NCBI RefSeq assembly: GCF_017565705.1
Contig: NZ_JAGDYL010000006.1
Coordinates: 62,001-126,000, forward strand
Length of the DNA stretch: 64,000 nt
From: Leucobacter ruminantium
Lineage (GTDB): Bacteria > Actinomycetota > Actinomycetes > Actinomycetales > Microbacteriaceae
Direction of reading: 5' to 3'
In this document: in pieces, positions 1-9,175 of the stretch
Layout of the letters: each line of letters begins with the position of its first letter
Position numbering within the stretch: position 1 is the stretch's first letter
Made by a program: the position numbers and the translations under genes
The notes under the pieces: model-generated
Told to the model about the DNA's origin: nothing
What the model saw: only the letters and a program-made list of their open reading frames with translations
Database searches by the model: none

Positions 1-1
1 G

Positions 2-661
2 GTGAACACCCTGCTGCGCATCGCGAGCGATACGAGCGGCGCCCCGCGCTGGGCGGGCTTCAACACCGATGTCGCCGGGCTCGCCATGGCGATCTCGAAC
101 GCCGGCCTCGACGCGACGAGCACCGTGGTGATCGGCTCGGGGGCCACGGCCGTCTCGGCGATCCTCGCCGCTCGCCGCCTCGGCGCGCGGCACGTCGAGG
201 TCGTCGCCCGCAACGTCGACGCGGTCGGCCGCCTGGTCGCCCGCTTCGGCGAGACCCGCGAGCCCGGCTCGGACTCGCCGCTCCACGTCTCGGGCACCGT
301 CCTGCCCCACGCGGTGAATCTCATTGCCGATATCGCCGCCGTCGCGGCGGCCGGCATAGACGCGCGCATCGCGTCTCCCACGCTCGTGATCTCCACCCTT
401 CCGGGACCGGCGGGCGCCGAGCTCGCGCTGCCGACGGGGCTGACGGAGGTGCCGCTCTTCGACGTCGCCTACGATCCCTGGCCCTCGCCCCTCGCCGCGC
501 GCTGGCGGGACGCGGGCGGCACCGCGCATGCGGGCACGGAGATGCTCGTGGAGCAGGCCCTCGCGCAGGTGCGCATCTTCGTCGGAGGCGATCCCTCCAT
601 CGCGCTCGAGGACGAGCCGTCCGTGCTCGCGGCGATGCGAGCCGCGAGTGTGGGAGGATAG
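2..661 (+). CDS. aroE: Shikimate dehydrogenase, 5'-truncated by the window edge
   Basis: Reduces 3-dehydroshikimate to shikimate with NADPH. The visible 219 residues begin just before the GFNTD motif (about residues 19-23), which carries the conserved catalytic/substrate-binding Asp of the family. A glycine-rich dinucleotide loop (VIGSGAT) follows near residue 43, and the C-terminal Rossmann region is complete. Family members are about 270-290 residues, so about 60-80 N-terminal residues, including the catalytic Lys and the Ser-x-Ser shikimate site, lie outside the window. It ends six bases before aroC, and its stop sits inside the aroC ribosome-binding site (GGAGG at 653-657). The GTG at position 2 is only the first in-frame start codon seen, not the real start. 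Confidence 0.9.
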   Translation: MNTLLRIASDTSGAPRWAGFNTDVAGLAMAISNAGLDATSTVVIGSGATAVSAILAARRLGARHVEVVARNVDAVGRLVARFGETREPGSDSPLHVSGTVLPHAVNLIADIAAVAAAGIDARIASPTLVISTLPGPAGAELALPTGLTEVPLFDVAYDPWPSPLAARWRDAGGTAHAGTEMLVEQALAQVRIFVGGDPSIALEDEPSVLAAMRAASVGG

Positions 662-666
662 TCCTC

Positions 667-1863
667 ATGCTGCGTTGGCTTACGGCCGGAGAATCCCACG
701 GCCCCGAACTCATTGCCGTTCTCGAAGGGCTCCCCGCGGGGGTGCCAGTCTCTCTCGAAGGGATCCGCGAGGATCTCGCCCGTCGCAAGCTCGGCTACGG
801 TCGCGGCTCGCGCATGAAGTTCGAGCAGGACGAACTGCACCTCTCGGGCGGAGTGGTGCAGGGCGTCTCGATCGGCGGCCCCGTCGCCATCCGCATCGGC
901 AACACCGAGTGGCCGAAGTGGACCGAGGTGATGTCGGCCGAGAAGACCGAGCTCTCCGAGAAGTCGCGCGGTCGCGGAGCGCCGCTGACGCGGCCGCGCC
1001 CCGGTCATGCCGACCTCGTCGGCATGCAGAAGTACGGCTTCGACGAGGCCCGCCCCGTGCTCGAGCGCGCGAGCGCCCGTGAGACCGCCGCGCGCGTGGC
1101 CCTCGGCGCCGTGGCGCGCGCGTTCCTCGCCGAGCTCGGCATCCGCCTCGTGAGCCACACGATCTCCATGGGCGAGGTCGCGGTGCCCGCGGGCTCCCCG
1201 CTGCCAGGGCCCGACGACGTCGCCGCGCTCGACGCCGACCCGCTGCGCTGCTTCGACGCCGAGACGAGCGCGCGCATGGTCGAGGAGGTCGACGACACCA
1301 AGAAGTCGGGCGACACGCTCGGCGGCATCGTCGAGGTGCTCGCCTACGGGCTGCCCCCGGGGCTCGGCTCCTACGTGCACTGGGATCGCCGTCTCGATTC
1401 CCGTCTCGCCGGCGCGCTCATGGGCATCCAGGCGATCAAGGGCGTCGAGGTCGGCGATGGGTTCGAGACGACGAGGCGCCGTGGATCCCTCGCACATGAC
1501 GAGCTGCACCTCGAAGACGGACGCATCGCGCGCGACACCGATCGCGCGGGCGGCATCGAGGGCGGCATGACCACCGGACAGGTGATGCGGGTGCGCGCCG
1601 GCATGAAGCCGATCGCCACGGTGCCGCGCGCCCTCCCCACGGTCGATGTCGCGACGGGCGAGGAGTCGAAGGCGCATCACCAGCGCAGCGACGTCACGGC
1701 CGTACCCGCAGCCGGTGTGGTCGCCGAGGCGATGGTCGCGCTCGTGCTGGCCGATGCCGTCGCCGAGAAGTTCGGCGGCGACAGCGTCGCGGAGACGAAG
1801 CGCAACCTCGAATCGTATCTCGCGGCGATTCCCGAGCGGCTCGCGACCGTCATCGAGTCGTGA
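667..1863 (+). CDS. aroC: Chorismate synthase
   Basis: Last step of the shikimate pathway: converts 5-enolpyruvylshikimate 3-phosphate to chorismate using reduced FMN. The 398-residue protein is full length for the family. It begins [15 protein letters not shown], the typical opening, and has the [12 protein letters not shown] segment and the RPRPGHADL signature near residues 110-120. The ATG lies downstream of GGAGG at 653-657. The stop TGA overlaps the GTG start of aroK (GTGA at 1860-1863), so the two are translationally coupled. Confidence 0.97.
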   Translation: MLRWLTAGESHGPELIAVLEGLPAGVPVSLEGIREDLARRKLGYGRGSRMKFEQDELHLSGGVVQGVSIGGPVAIRIGNTEWPKWTEVMSAEKTELSEKSRGRGAPLTRPRPGHADLVGMQKYGFDEARPVLERASARETAARVALGAVARAFLAELGIRLVSHTISMGEVAVPAGSPLPGPDDVAALDADPLRCFDAETSARMVEEVDDTKKSGDTLGGIVEVLAYGLPPGLGSYVHWDRRLDSRLAGALMGIQAIKGVEVGDGFETTRRRGSLAHDELHLEDGRIARDTDRAGGIEGGMTTGQVMRVRAGMKPIATVPRALPTVDVATGEESKAHHQRSDVTAVPAAGVVAEAMVALVLADAVAEKFGGDSVAETKRNLESYLAAIPERLATVIES

Positions 1864-2627
1864 GCGACCGTCGGCGCGCGGATCCCGGGGCCGAGTCCTC
1901 CGATCCGCGCCCCAAGCCCTCGCCGCCCCCTTCGGTGCAGGCAGGGGGGAAGGCGCGCGGAGCCTCCGGCGCCGTCTCGGCGGATGACGGAGCCGCCGGC
2001 CGGGCCACGCGCGGTCGGGATCAGGACGCGCCGTCGCGCACGCCCCGCAAGCGGCGCAGGCGCCGCCGCAGGCGTGGATCCCTCCCCGACCGGGCGATCG
2101 TGTTCGTGGGCCCCATGGCAGCGGGCAAGACGAGCCTCGGCAAGCGGGTGGCCCGCGAACTCGGCGTGCCCTTCGTCGACACCGATGCCGTGATCGTGCG
2201 CGAGCACGGCCCGATCACCGACTACTTCACCGCGCACGGTGAGGAGGAGTTCCGCAGGGTCGAGGCCGAGGTCATCGCGGCCGAGCTCGCCGTGCCCGGC
2301 ACACGGATCGTGGCGCTCGGCGGCGGTGCCGTGCTCACCGAGAGCACGCGCCTGCTGCTCGCCGGCCACCCCGTCGTGCTGCTGATGACCACGCAGGAGG
2401 CCGTGCTGCGCACGGCGAATCTGGCGCGCAGGCCGCTGCTGCGCAACGACCCGGCTGCGTGGGGGCGCATCCTCGAGGAGCGCCGTCCGCTCTACGAGGC
2501 GGTCGCAGACGTGACCTACCGCACCGACCGTGCCACCAAGGATCAGCTCGCGCGCCGCATCGCGCAGTGGGCGCGAAGCTATCGGAAGCGCCTGCCCGAG
2601 GCGGGCGAGACGAAGGAGCAGAGATGA
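1860..2627 (+). CDS. aroK: Shikimate kinase with a basic N-terminal extension
   Basis: Phosphorylates the 3-hydroxyl of shikimate with ATP. The kinase core starts near residue 78 (RAIVFVGP) with a P-loop GPMAAGKTS, a substrate segment FVDTDAVI, the GEEEFRRVE motif, a GGGAV loop and the RRPLLR lid. Canonical AroK is about 170 residues. This protein has 255 because of a leading stretch of about 75 residues that is low in complexity and ends in a run of Arg/Lys ([10 protein letters not shown]). The start is the GTG overlapping the aroC stop; a later start near the P-loop cannot be excluded. It overlaps aroB by four bases (ATGA). Confidence 0.9.
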   Translation: MSDRRRADPGAESSDPRPKPSPPPSVQAGGKARGASGAVSADDGAAGRATRGRDQDAPSRTPRKRRRRRRRRGSLPDRAIVFVGPMAAGKTSLGKRVARELGVPFVDTDAVIVREHGPITDYFTAHGEEEFRRVEAEVIAAELAVPGTRIVALGGGAVLTESTRLLLAGHPVVLLMTTQEAVLRTANLARRPLLRNDPAAWGRILEERRPLYEAVADVTYRTDRATKDQLARRIAQWARSYRKRLPEAGETKEQR

Positions 2628-3706
2628 GCGACAACGCGACCGTCATCGAGGTCACCGGCGAGAACGCCTACGGGGTGACGGTGGGGCGCGGGGTGCTGGA
2701 CCGGCTGCCGGAGGCGCTCGGCGACCGCGTCGCGAAGGTGCTCATCGTGCACACGGCGACGGTCGGCAAGCTCGCAGACGAGCTGCGCGAGTCGCTGCAG
2801 CAGCGCTACCACCAGGTGCTGCTCGCCGAGGTGCCCGACGCCGAGTCGGCCAAGCGCGTTGAGGTCGCCGCCTTCTGCTGGCAGATCATGGGCCAGGCCG
2901 ACTTCACCCGCACCGACGCCGTGATCGGCCTGGGCGGGGGAGCGGTGACCGACCTCGCGGGTTTCGTGGCCGCGACCTGGCTGCGCGGGGTGCGGCTCGT
3001 GCAGGTGCCGACGACCGTGCTCGGCATGGTCGACGCGTCGGTCGGGGGAAAGACCGGCATCAACACGGCGGAGGGCAAGAACCTGGTCGGCTGCTTCTAC
3101 GCGCCGGCCGCCGTCATCTGCGACCTCGACCTGCTGGCGACGCTGCCGCGCAACGAGATCCTGGCGGGCTTCGCCGAGGTCGCGAAGTGCGGCTTCATCG
3201 CAGAGCCCGAGATCCTCAATATCCTCGAGGCCGACGTGGATCGCGCGACCGATCCCTCGACCCCCGAGTTCCAGCGGCTGATCGAGCTGGCGATCGGGGT
3301 GAAGGCGCGGGTCGTCTCCGAAGACTTCCGCGAGGGAGGGCTGCGCGAGATCCTGAACTACGGACACACCCTGGGACACGCCATCGAGCACGCCGAGCGC
3401 TACCAGTGGCGCCACGGCGTGGCGATCTCGATCGGCATGATGTACGCGGCGGAGCTCGGGCGTCTGGCGGGATCCCTCTCCGAGGAGGTCGTGGAGCGCC
3501 ACCGCCGCATCCTCTCATCGCTCACACTGCCGCTCAGCTACCCCGCGGGGCGCTGGCCCGGCCTGCTCGCCACGATGCAGCGCGACAAGAAGGCCCGCGC
3601 GGGCATGCTGCGCTTCATCGTGCTCGACGACATCGCGAAGCCGCGCGTGCTCGCCGGTGCCGACGATGCGCTGCTGCAGTTCGCGTATCAGGAGATCGCC
3701 TCGTAG
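2624..3706 (+). CDS. aroB: 3-dehydroquinate synthase
   Basis: Second step of the shikimate pathway: NAD- and metal-dependent cyclisation of DAHP to 3-dehydroquinate. The 360-residue length matches the family. Visible motifs are the NAD-binding GLGGGAVTDLAGF, the PTTVLGMVDASVGGKTGIN segment, and the metal-ligand stretch with NYGHTLGHAIE. ATG at 2624 was chosen because it overlaps the aroK stop (ATGA) and follows AAGGAG at 2613-2618. The frame is open upstream to 2459, but that part overlaps aroK and has no ribosome-binding site. It is the last gene of the operon. Confidence 0.97.
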   Translation: MSDNATVIEVTGENAYGVTVGRGVLDRLPEALGDRVAKVLIVHTATVGKLADELRESLQQRYHQVLLAEVPDAESAKRVEVAAFCWQIMGQADFTRTDAVIGLGGGAVTDLAGFVAATWLRGVRLVQVPTTVLGMVDASVGGKTGINTAEGKNLVGCFYAPAAVICDLDLLATLPRNEILAGFAEVAKCGFIAEPEILNILEADVDRATDPSTPEFQRLIELAIGVKARVVSEDFREGGLREILNYGHTLGHAIEHAERYQWRHGVAISIGMMYAAELGRLAGSLSEEVVERHRRILSSLTLPLSYPAGRWPGLLATMQRDKKARAGMLRFIVLDDIAKPRVLAGADDALLQFAYQEIAS

Positions 3707-3739
3707 CAACGATGCGGGGCGAGGGATCCCTGCCGCCCG

Positions 3740-5239
3740 TCAGCCGACCCTGAAGCCCTGCCCCTCGAGGATGAGCCCCAGGACGCGTCGATCCTCGCGG
3801 TGCATCACGCTCTCGACGAAGCGCTCGAGCGCACGCTCGAGTGTCACCCCGCCCGCGCTGCCAGCGACCTTCTGCAGGATCGCGACGAGGGTGCGGGGCG
3901 CGAGCACCGCCTCCTCGAGGCCCGGCCTGCCGTCGATCTCGCGCTCGGTGCTGACGTAGTCGCCGAAGCCTCCGCCGTGCTCGCCGGCGAACACCTGTTG
4001 GCTGATGAAGGCGGCGCGGGCGACGCGGATGAGCTCGTCTGCGGTGAGTCCAAACGGCAGCGCGCCGCGCGAGTCGACGACTGCGGCCGCGGCGAGCAGG
4101 CCGTTCTCGACGGGGAACTGCTCGTAGGCCAGCCCCGAGTCGGGGTAGCGCACGCGGTAGCCGTTCGCTCCGAAGCGGTTGACGAGTTCGGCGCTCAGCC
4201 GGTCGAGCCCGCGGTAGCGGTGCGGGGTCTGCTCGTTGGCGGTGGCGATGATCGCGAATCCCGGTGCGATGCGCACGCGCCGACCCGCGTCCTCCTGCAC
4301 TCCCATCTCGTCGCCGGGGCGCAGCTGCAGGATGCGGTTGAGCCGCTTCAGGAACTCGGGCGGCATCGCGTTGATCTCGTCGAGGATGACGGGCCTGCCC
4401 TCCGTCATGGCGCGCAGCAGCGGGCCGGGTACGAAGGCGCTCACCGTCGCCCCTCCCTCGGAGCGCAGCTCGTGCGTGCCGATGAGCTGAGCGCTCGTGA
4501 TATCGCCGTAGCCGGAGACGAGCTCGGGTTCGCGGCCGATCCCGCGCCGCGCGAGGTGCTCGGCGAGTGCGGTCTTCGCGCCGCCGGTCTCACCGACGAG
4601 CAGCACGGGGTCGCCGCGCAGGATCGCGGGAAGCGCCTCGGCGATGATCTCCCGCATCTGCTCCGTGAGCAGCAGCCCGTCGCGGAGCTGGTCGCGCGCC
4701 TCCCGCAGCCGCATCGCGGCGAGCGCGTCGAGCACGCCGTCGCGTCGTTCCGGGGTGCGGATGCCGTCGCTCCAGTGCCGGGATGAGGGATCGGCGCCGC
4801 GCTCCTCCGGGGCCCGTGCCTCTGACCGCGTCTCGGCCCGCAGTCGGGCCACGCGGTGCCGTTCGCCGCGGGTGAGCGGCCGAGCGGCCGCGACGGCGGC
4901 GTCGACGGTGCGAGCGGCCGCTGCGAGGCGCGCGCGCCGCGTCAGCTCCTCGGCGCGCGCCGAGACGGCGATCCTGAGCGTACGTGCGCGCTCGGTGAGC
5001 GCCGTGCCGATCTCGGCGCGGTGCTCGGGGTCGGCGAGCAGGGCGTCGAGCCTCGACTCGACGGCGTCGAGCTCGTCTGAGAGTTCGGCGACGAGGGGCG
5101 ATGCGTCGTCGGCGTCGGCGGCCTGCCCGGGGCGGGTCGGCCGCCCGCGGTGCGCGGCCAGCGCGAGCCGCACGGTGCGCCGCTCGTCGGCGAGTTCGCG
5201 GGCCTCGGCGAGCACGGGGTTCGCGTCGAAGGGGAGCAT
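3740..5239 (-). CDS. MoxR-type AAA+ ATPase
   Basis: Predicted chaperone-like ATPase of the MoxR/dynein-related class, usually paired with a VWA protein and involved in protein remodelling or metal insertion. In its 499 residues, the first ~190 form a charged, helix-rich, probably coiled-coil region. The AAA+ core follows with Walker A GETGGAKT near residue 217 and Walker B VILDEIN, then a sensor-like IATANEQTP. It is divergent from the VWA gene at 5298. A promoter element TAGCGT (complement of 5246-5251) sits six bases before the ATG, suggesting a leaderless message. The physiological substrate is unknown. Confidence 0.85.
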   Translation of the reverse strand: MLPFDANPVLAEARELADERRTVRLALAAHRGRPTRPGQAADADDASPLVAELSDELDAVESRLDALLADPEHRAEIGTALTERARTLRIAVSARAEELTRRARLAAAARTVDAAVAAARPLTRGERHRVARLRAETRSEARAPEERGADPSSRHWSDGIRTPERRDGVLDALAAMRLREARDQLRDGLLLTEQMREIIAEALPAILRGDPVLLVGETGGAKTALAEHLARRGIGREPELVSGYGDITSAQLIGTHELRSEGGATVSAFVPGPLLRAMTEGRPVILDEINAMPPEFLKRLNRILQLRPGDEMGVQEDAGRRVRIAPGFAIIATANEQTPHRYRGLDRLSAELVNRFGANGYRVRYPDSGLAYEQFPVENGLLAAAAVVDSRGALPFGLTADELIRVARAAFISQQVFAGEHGGGFGDYVSTEREIDGRPGLEEAVLAPRTLVAILQKVAGSAGGVTLERALERFVESVMHREDRRVLGLILEGQGFRVG

Positions 5240-5245
5240 GCCGCC

Positions 5246-5291
5246 ACGCTACCACCGGGTCGGTCCGCGCCGCCGGGCCCGCCGCTAGGCT
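5246..5291. promoter_or_regulatory. Back-to-back leaderless promoters for the MoxR and VWA genes
   Basis: On the minus strand TAGCGT (complement of 5246-5251) stands six bases before the ATG at 5239. On the plus strand TAGGCT (5286-5291) stands six bases before the ATG at 5298. This is the actinobacterial arrangement in which transcription starts at the A of the start codon. Neither gene has a ribosome-binding site. The 58-bp gap leaves room for shared -35 control, but no clear -35 or operator was seen. Confidence 0.6.
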
Positions 5292-5297
5292 GGGCGC

Positions 5298-7184
5298 ATG
5301 GCCGACGGAACGACGGGCGCCGGCGCCGGCGAGGGCCTGCGGGCCGGACTGCGCGCGGCCGGCGCCATGCTGGGGGTGCCGGTCGTGGTGACCGACGGGG
5401 CGCTCTGGCAACTCGCCGGAGGAGAGCTGCGGGTGGGGCTCGGCTGGTACGCCGAGCGCGGCCACGGGGAGTGGGAGGCGCTCGCGCTCGCCGCGCTGCA
5501 GCTCTGGGAGGGCCCGCGCGAGGAGTTGCGCGCCCCGGCCAGGGCCCGGCGCCGACGCACGCTCGAGCGGCGGAGCCCCGCCGAGGCGCCGATGCTCGCG
5601 GCGATCGCTCGACTGCAGGCCGCCGCGGAGCTGCTTGCGGCCATGCCGGGGCTGCGGCGCCCGCTCGCGGCGGCCCTCGCGCGCGAGCTGCCGCCCGATC
5701 CCTCCGCGCTGCCGCGTCACCTGCAGTGGGTCGTGATGCTGCTCTCGCGGGGGATCGACGGCGGCGCTCCCGCAGGGCTCGCGCCGGAGGTGCGGCGCGA
5801 GTGGAGCGATCTGCGCGCGCTCGCCGGGGCGGGGGTCGACCCGCTGCGCCGGGTGCTCGCCCCCGATCCCTCGCGGACGCCGGTGCGCCGCCTGGAGCGG
5901 GCGGTCGCGCTGCTGCGGCCCCCGTATCTGCGGCTGCTCGCGCTCGATCTCGCGGAGCGGGGCATCGCCGAGACGCACCCGGACGGGGCCGAGGCGCCCT
6001 CCGAGGCCGTCGACACGCCGTCGCTCGGCGGCGAGCCGGGCGGTGGGGCGGGCGCGGGCGATCAACAAGCCGCCGAGGCGGGCGGAGACTCTGGATCCGT
6101 GCCCGAGGGATCGGACGAGAGCGCCAGGCGCGGCGAGGGTCGACAGGCGGCCGAGGGATCCGACCTTTTCGCCGCGGAGCAGGCCGGCTTCGCCCGCACG
6201 GTGCTCGCCACTCCGCTGCCGGGCGGCGGTGCGCTCGTCGAGGCGGTGCTCGACCTCGCGGCCGAGGCGCGCGCGGAGGGACGGGCAGATCCCCGGGAGA
6301 CCGCGGCCGGCCGCATCGGCGGCGGGAGCGGGGGCGGCGCTCTCGCCGATTACCGCAGTCGTGTGGCCGAACTCTCTCCCGCAATCGAGCGCATGCGCGA
6401 TCTGTGGCAGCGCGTGATCGCCGAGCGCATCGCACCCCGCCCGGCCCCCGGACGCCGCCCGCTGCCGGAGGGGGACGAGCTGGCCGTCGAGCACCTCGCG
6501 GGCGCCGTGGCCGAGGCGCGGTCGGGGATCCCTCGCCCCGCCGCGTTCCTGAGCCGCGTCGAACGACCGCGCCGCACCAGGCGCGCCGGGAGCACCGACT
6601 ACGTGCTGCTCGTGGACCGCTCGGCTTCGATGCAGGGCCCGGCCGCCGAAGCCGCGGCCGACGCGGTGCTCGTGATGACCGAGGCGCTCGCCGGGGTCGA
6701 CCGCGACATCGACCACGCCGAGGCCCGCACCGGCGCGTCGCTCGAACTCGACGTGCGCACCGCGGTCGTCGTGTTCGACGCCGAACCGGAGGTGCTGAAA
6801 CCGCTGTCGCGCGGAGTCGACGACGCCACGAGACGCGCGGTGCACGCGGCGGCCCGTTCGCCCAGGGGCTCGACCGACGATGGGGCCGCGCTGCGCGCCG
6901 CGGCGGCGGAGCTCGGGTTGGTGCGCGGCGAACGCCCGCGGCCCGCCCCCGACGGGCTCGAGCGCCGCCGCATCGTGATCCTCGTCGGAGACGGGGGATC
7001 GAACGACCCGGCCTCCGCGGAGCGGGAGCTGAGGCGACTGCGCTCCGTGGGCGTCGAGGTGCACGGCATCGGCATCGGCGACGACGAGATCGCCTTCCGC
7101 TATGCGCCCCACGGGCACCGGGTCGACGACCCCCGCGACATCCCGGATCGGCTGGAGGCCCTGGTCGCGGATGGGCTAGCGTGA
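5298..7184 (+). CDS. VWA domain protein, partner of the MoxR ATPase
   Basis: A 628-residue protein with a C-terminal von Willebrand factor A domain. The MIDAS metal site DRSAS is near residue 440, followed by a Thr/Ser-Asp loop (STDDG) and the later IVILVGDGG strand. The N-terminal ~430 residues match no family I recognise, and a Gly/Glu/Ala-rich low-complexity linker lies near residues 235-285. No signal peptide or membrane segment is visible, so it is probably cytoplasmic. MoxR-VWA pairs act together in known systems, but the target here is unknown. The start is fixed by the leaderless promoter at 5286. Confidence 0.8.
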   Translation: MADGTTGAGAGEGLRAGLRAAGAMLGVPVVVTDGALWQLAGGELRVGLGWYAERGHGEWEALALAALQLWEGPREELRAPARARRRRTLERRSPAEAPMLAAIARLQAAAELLAAMPGLRRPLAAALARELPPDPSALPRHLQWVVMLLSRGIDGGAPAGLAPEVRREWSDLRALAGAGVDPLRRVLAPDPSRTPVRRLERAVALLRPPYLRLLALDLAERGIAETHPDGAEAPSEAVDTPSLGGEPGGGAGAGDQQAAEAGGDSGSVPEGSDESARRGEGRQAAEGSDLFAAEQAGFARTVLATPLPGGGALVEAVLDLAAEARAEGRADPRETAAGRIGGGSGGGALADYRSRVAELSPAIERMRDLWQRVIAERIAPRPAPGRRPLPEGDELAVEHLAGAVAEARSGIPRPAAFLSRVERPRRTRRAGSTDYVLLVDRSASMQGPAAEAAADAVLVMTEALAGVDRDIDHAEARTGASLELDVRTAVVVFDAEPEVLKPLSRGVDDATRRAVHAAARSPRGSTDDGAALRAAAAELGLVRGERPRPAPDGLERRRIVILVGDGGSNDPASAERELRRLRSVGVEVHGIGIGDDEIAFRYAPHGHRVDDPRDIPDRLEALVADGLA

Positions 7185-7225
7185 TGAGCGGTGCCGTCGA
7201 CCGTCGATGGGGGGAGGAGCCGACC

Positions 7226-8038
7226 ATGACCGAGGGACCGCCGCTCGAGCGCGTGCGCCTCGCACGAGCGCTCTTCCCCGACCTCGCGGCCGAGCTCGAC
7301 GGGGCGCTCGCGCGCCACGGAGGCGACGACACCGCGTCGTTCGACGACTGGCTCGACGGGGCGGCGACCGAGATGCTCGGGGGCATCGGCTTCGACGAGG
7401 TGGCCGATCCCGCGATCTCAGCGCGGTTCGAGGCGGCGTTCGCCGCGGCGCGCGCAGCGGCGGATCGGCTCGGCGCGCCCCTGCCCGAACCCGAGGCATT
7501 CACCGCCGCGGGGGTTCCGTTCGAGCGCCTCGCATCGGCGATGGCGGCCGACCCCGAACTGCTGCCCGTGCCGGCTCCCCACGGGCTGGGGTCGGAGCGA
7601 TGGCGGCGGGCCTTCGCGCACGGCGACGTCGACGGACTCGTGCTCGCCACCGAGGCGCTGCGGGAGTTCGACGCGCTCGACGCGCTCGACGCGACCCCGA
7701 CCGGCGAGGCAGCGCCCCCCGCCGTCGAGGCGCCCGGCGGAGTGCGCTGGACCCTCAGGCTCGTGCCCGCGGGGCATCGCCCCGCGCGGCTGGGGCTCGG
7801 CTTCTCCCACGGGCCGCACCCGACCCTGCCCGAGATGCTGATGCTGCAGCTCATGCGCGTGATGAGCGGGGAGCCGCCGGTCGACGCGGAGAGCTTCACC
7901 TGGTTGTCGGGATCCCTCGCAGATGGACGCCTCGCGGCCCGTCACGTCTACGACGCGAGCGACGGGGTCGTGCGGATCAGCTGCCGCGAGGTCGGCAGCC
8001 AGGGGCCGCACCTCGGCGCCCGCCCGCCCGTCGGCTGA
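7226..8038 (+). CDS. Uncharacterised protein of the MoxR-VWA cluster
   Basis: A soluble 270-residue acidic protein (MTEGPPLERVRLARALFPDL...) that I do not recognise. It is rich in Ala, Glu and Asp and has no signal peptide or membrane helix. It follows the VWA gene directly. ATG at 7226 was chosen because a strong GGGGGAGGAG lies about seven bases upstream. An in-frame ATG at 7184 overlaps the VWA stop (TGATG) and would add 14 residues. Position suggests a third component or client of the MoxR-VWA machine; this is inference from location only. Confidence 0.65.
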   Translation: MTEGPPLERVRLARALFPDLAAELDGALARHGGDDTASFDDWLDGAATEMLGGIGFDEVADPAISARFEAAFAAARAAADRLGAPLPEPEAFTAAGVPFERLASAMAADPELLPVPAPHGLGSERWRRAFAHGDVDGLVLATEALREFDALDALDATPTGEAAPPAVEAPGGVRWTLRLVPAGHRPARLGLGFSHGPHPTLPEMLMLQLMRVMSGEPPVDAESFTWLSGSLADGRLAARHVYDASDGVVRISCREVGSQGPHLGARPPVG

Positions 8039-8233
8039 GCCGACCGCGCTCCGCCGGTCGCAAGCTCCGTCGACCGCGAGCCCGGCAGCCCGCACGCCCC
8101 GCCGGCCGCAAGTCCCGCGCTCTCGCTCCCTGACGGCCGCACGTCCTCGCGCTCCCGCACTCGCGCCCCGAATGCGTCGCCGCGTTACAGCCCCGTTTCA
8201 CCCCTCGACGGCCGCTCGTGCATGCTGTTCGGT

Positions 8234-9175
8234 ATGGCCGAACACCACGACCCTCGCAGTGCCGCGCAGGCCGGCCGCGTGCGCATCGCCGATGTCGAGC
8301 GCACCTTCGCGACGGCCGACGGGCCCCGCACCGTGCTGCGCGAGCTGACGCTCGAGGTGCGCGCGGGGGAGATCATCGCCGTCGTCGGCCCGTCCGGCTG
8401 CGGCAAGTCCACGCTGCTCCGGCTCATCGGCGGGCTCGACCTGCCGACCGCGGGAACCATCACGCTCGACGACGTGCCCGTCAGGGCGCACGACGACTCG
8501 ACCGCGATCGCGTTCCAGGAGCCGCGCCTGCTGCCGTGGCGCACGATCGCGCAGAACGTCGCGCTCGGACTGCCCCGGGGCACCCGCGGCGGGGAGGCGA
8601 GGGAGCGCGTCGCCGAGCTGCTCGAACTCGTGGGGCTCGGCCACGCGGCCGAGCAGCGTCCGCGCGAGGTCTCGGGCGGCATGGCGCAGCGGGCCTCCCT
8701 GGCCCGCGCCCTCGCCCGCAGCCCCCGCGTGCTGCTGCTCGACGAGCCCTTCGGCGCACTCGACGCGCTCACACGGCTGAAGATGCACGACCTCCTGCTC
8801 GACGTGCACCGCGCGCAACCCACCACCGTCGTGCTCGTGACCCACGACGTCGAAGAGGCGCTCTACCTCGCCGACCGCGTGCTGCTGCTCCGCAACCTGC
8901 ACGCCGCGCAGGCCGAACCGGCGAGGCCGCGGGCGCGCGTCGTCGCGCTGGGCTCGTCCTCGGGCATCGACGCGCTGGGCGCGGCACGCACGGCGGTGCG
9001 CGCGCCGGAGGTCGCCGCAGACCCCCGTCGCAGCGACGGATCCCTCGCCCGCCTCGTCCCCGTACCCGGTAGCAGGCCCCGCGACCGCGGCGCGCGAACC
9101 TTCACCGATCTGCGCACCAGCCTGCTCGACGGGCTGGGCGTGCACCACAGGCTCACGAACAAGGAGAACGCATGA
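8234..9175 (+). CDS. ABC transporter ATP-binding protein, sulfonate/nitrate/taurine type
   Basis: ATPase of an importer of the SsuB/TauB/NrtD family. It has Walker A GPSGCGKST, a Q-loop (IAFQEPRLLPW), signature VSGGMAQRASLARAL, Walker B VLLLDEPFGALD and the switch His in LVTHDVEEAL, all in standard order. The PFGALD and EPRLLPW segments are characteristic of this subfamily. About 90 residues after the core form an Arg/Ala-rich tail of unknown role. The start is either ATG 8222 or ATG 8234. The latter is preferred because CATGCT (8221-8226) lies seven bases before it, though this -10 is weak. It overlaps the next gene by four bases (ATGA). Confidence 0.85.
   Translation: MAEHHDPRSAAQAGRVRIADVERTFATADGPRTVLRELTLEVRAGEIIAVVGPSGCGKSTLLRLIGGLDLPTAGTITLDDVPVRAHDDSTAIAFQEPRLLPWRTIAQNVALGLPRGTRGGEARERVAELLELVGLGHAAEQRPREVSGGMAQRASLARALARSPRVLLLDEPFGALDALTRLKMHDLLLDVHRAQPTTVVLVTHDVEEALYLADRVLLLRNLHAAQAEPARPRARVVALGSSSGIDALGAARTAVRAPEVAADPRRSDGSLARLVPVPGSRPRDRGARTFTDLRTSLLDGLGVHHRLTNKENA

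Noticed and set aside
469-1680. A 403-codon minus-strand frame over aroC
   Set aside because: aroC is unambiguous and the opposite frame has no recognisable domain.
5150-7225. Long upstream extension of the gene at 7226
   Set aside because: It runs antisense or out of frame through the VWA gene. A strong ribosome-binding site sits only before ATG 7226.
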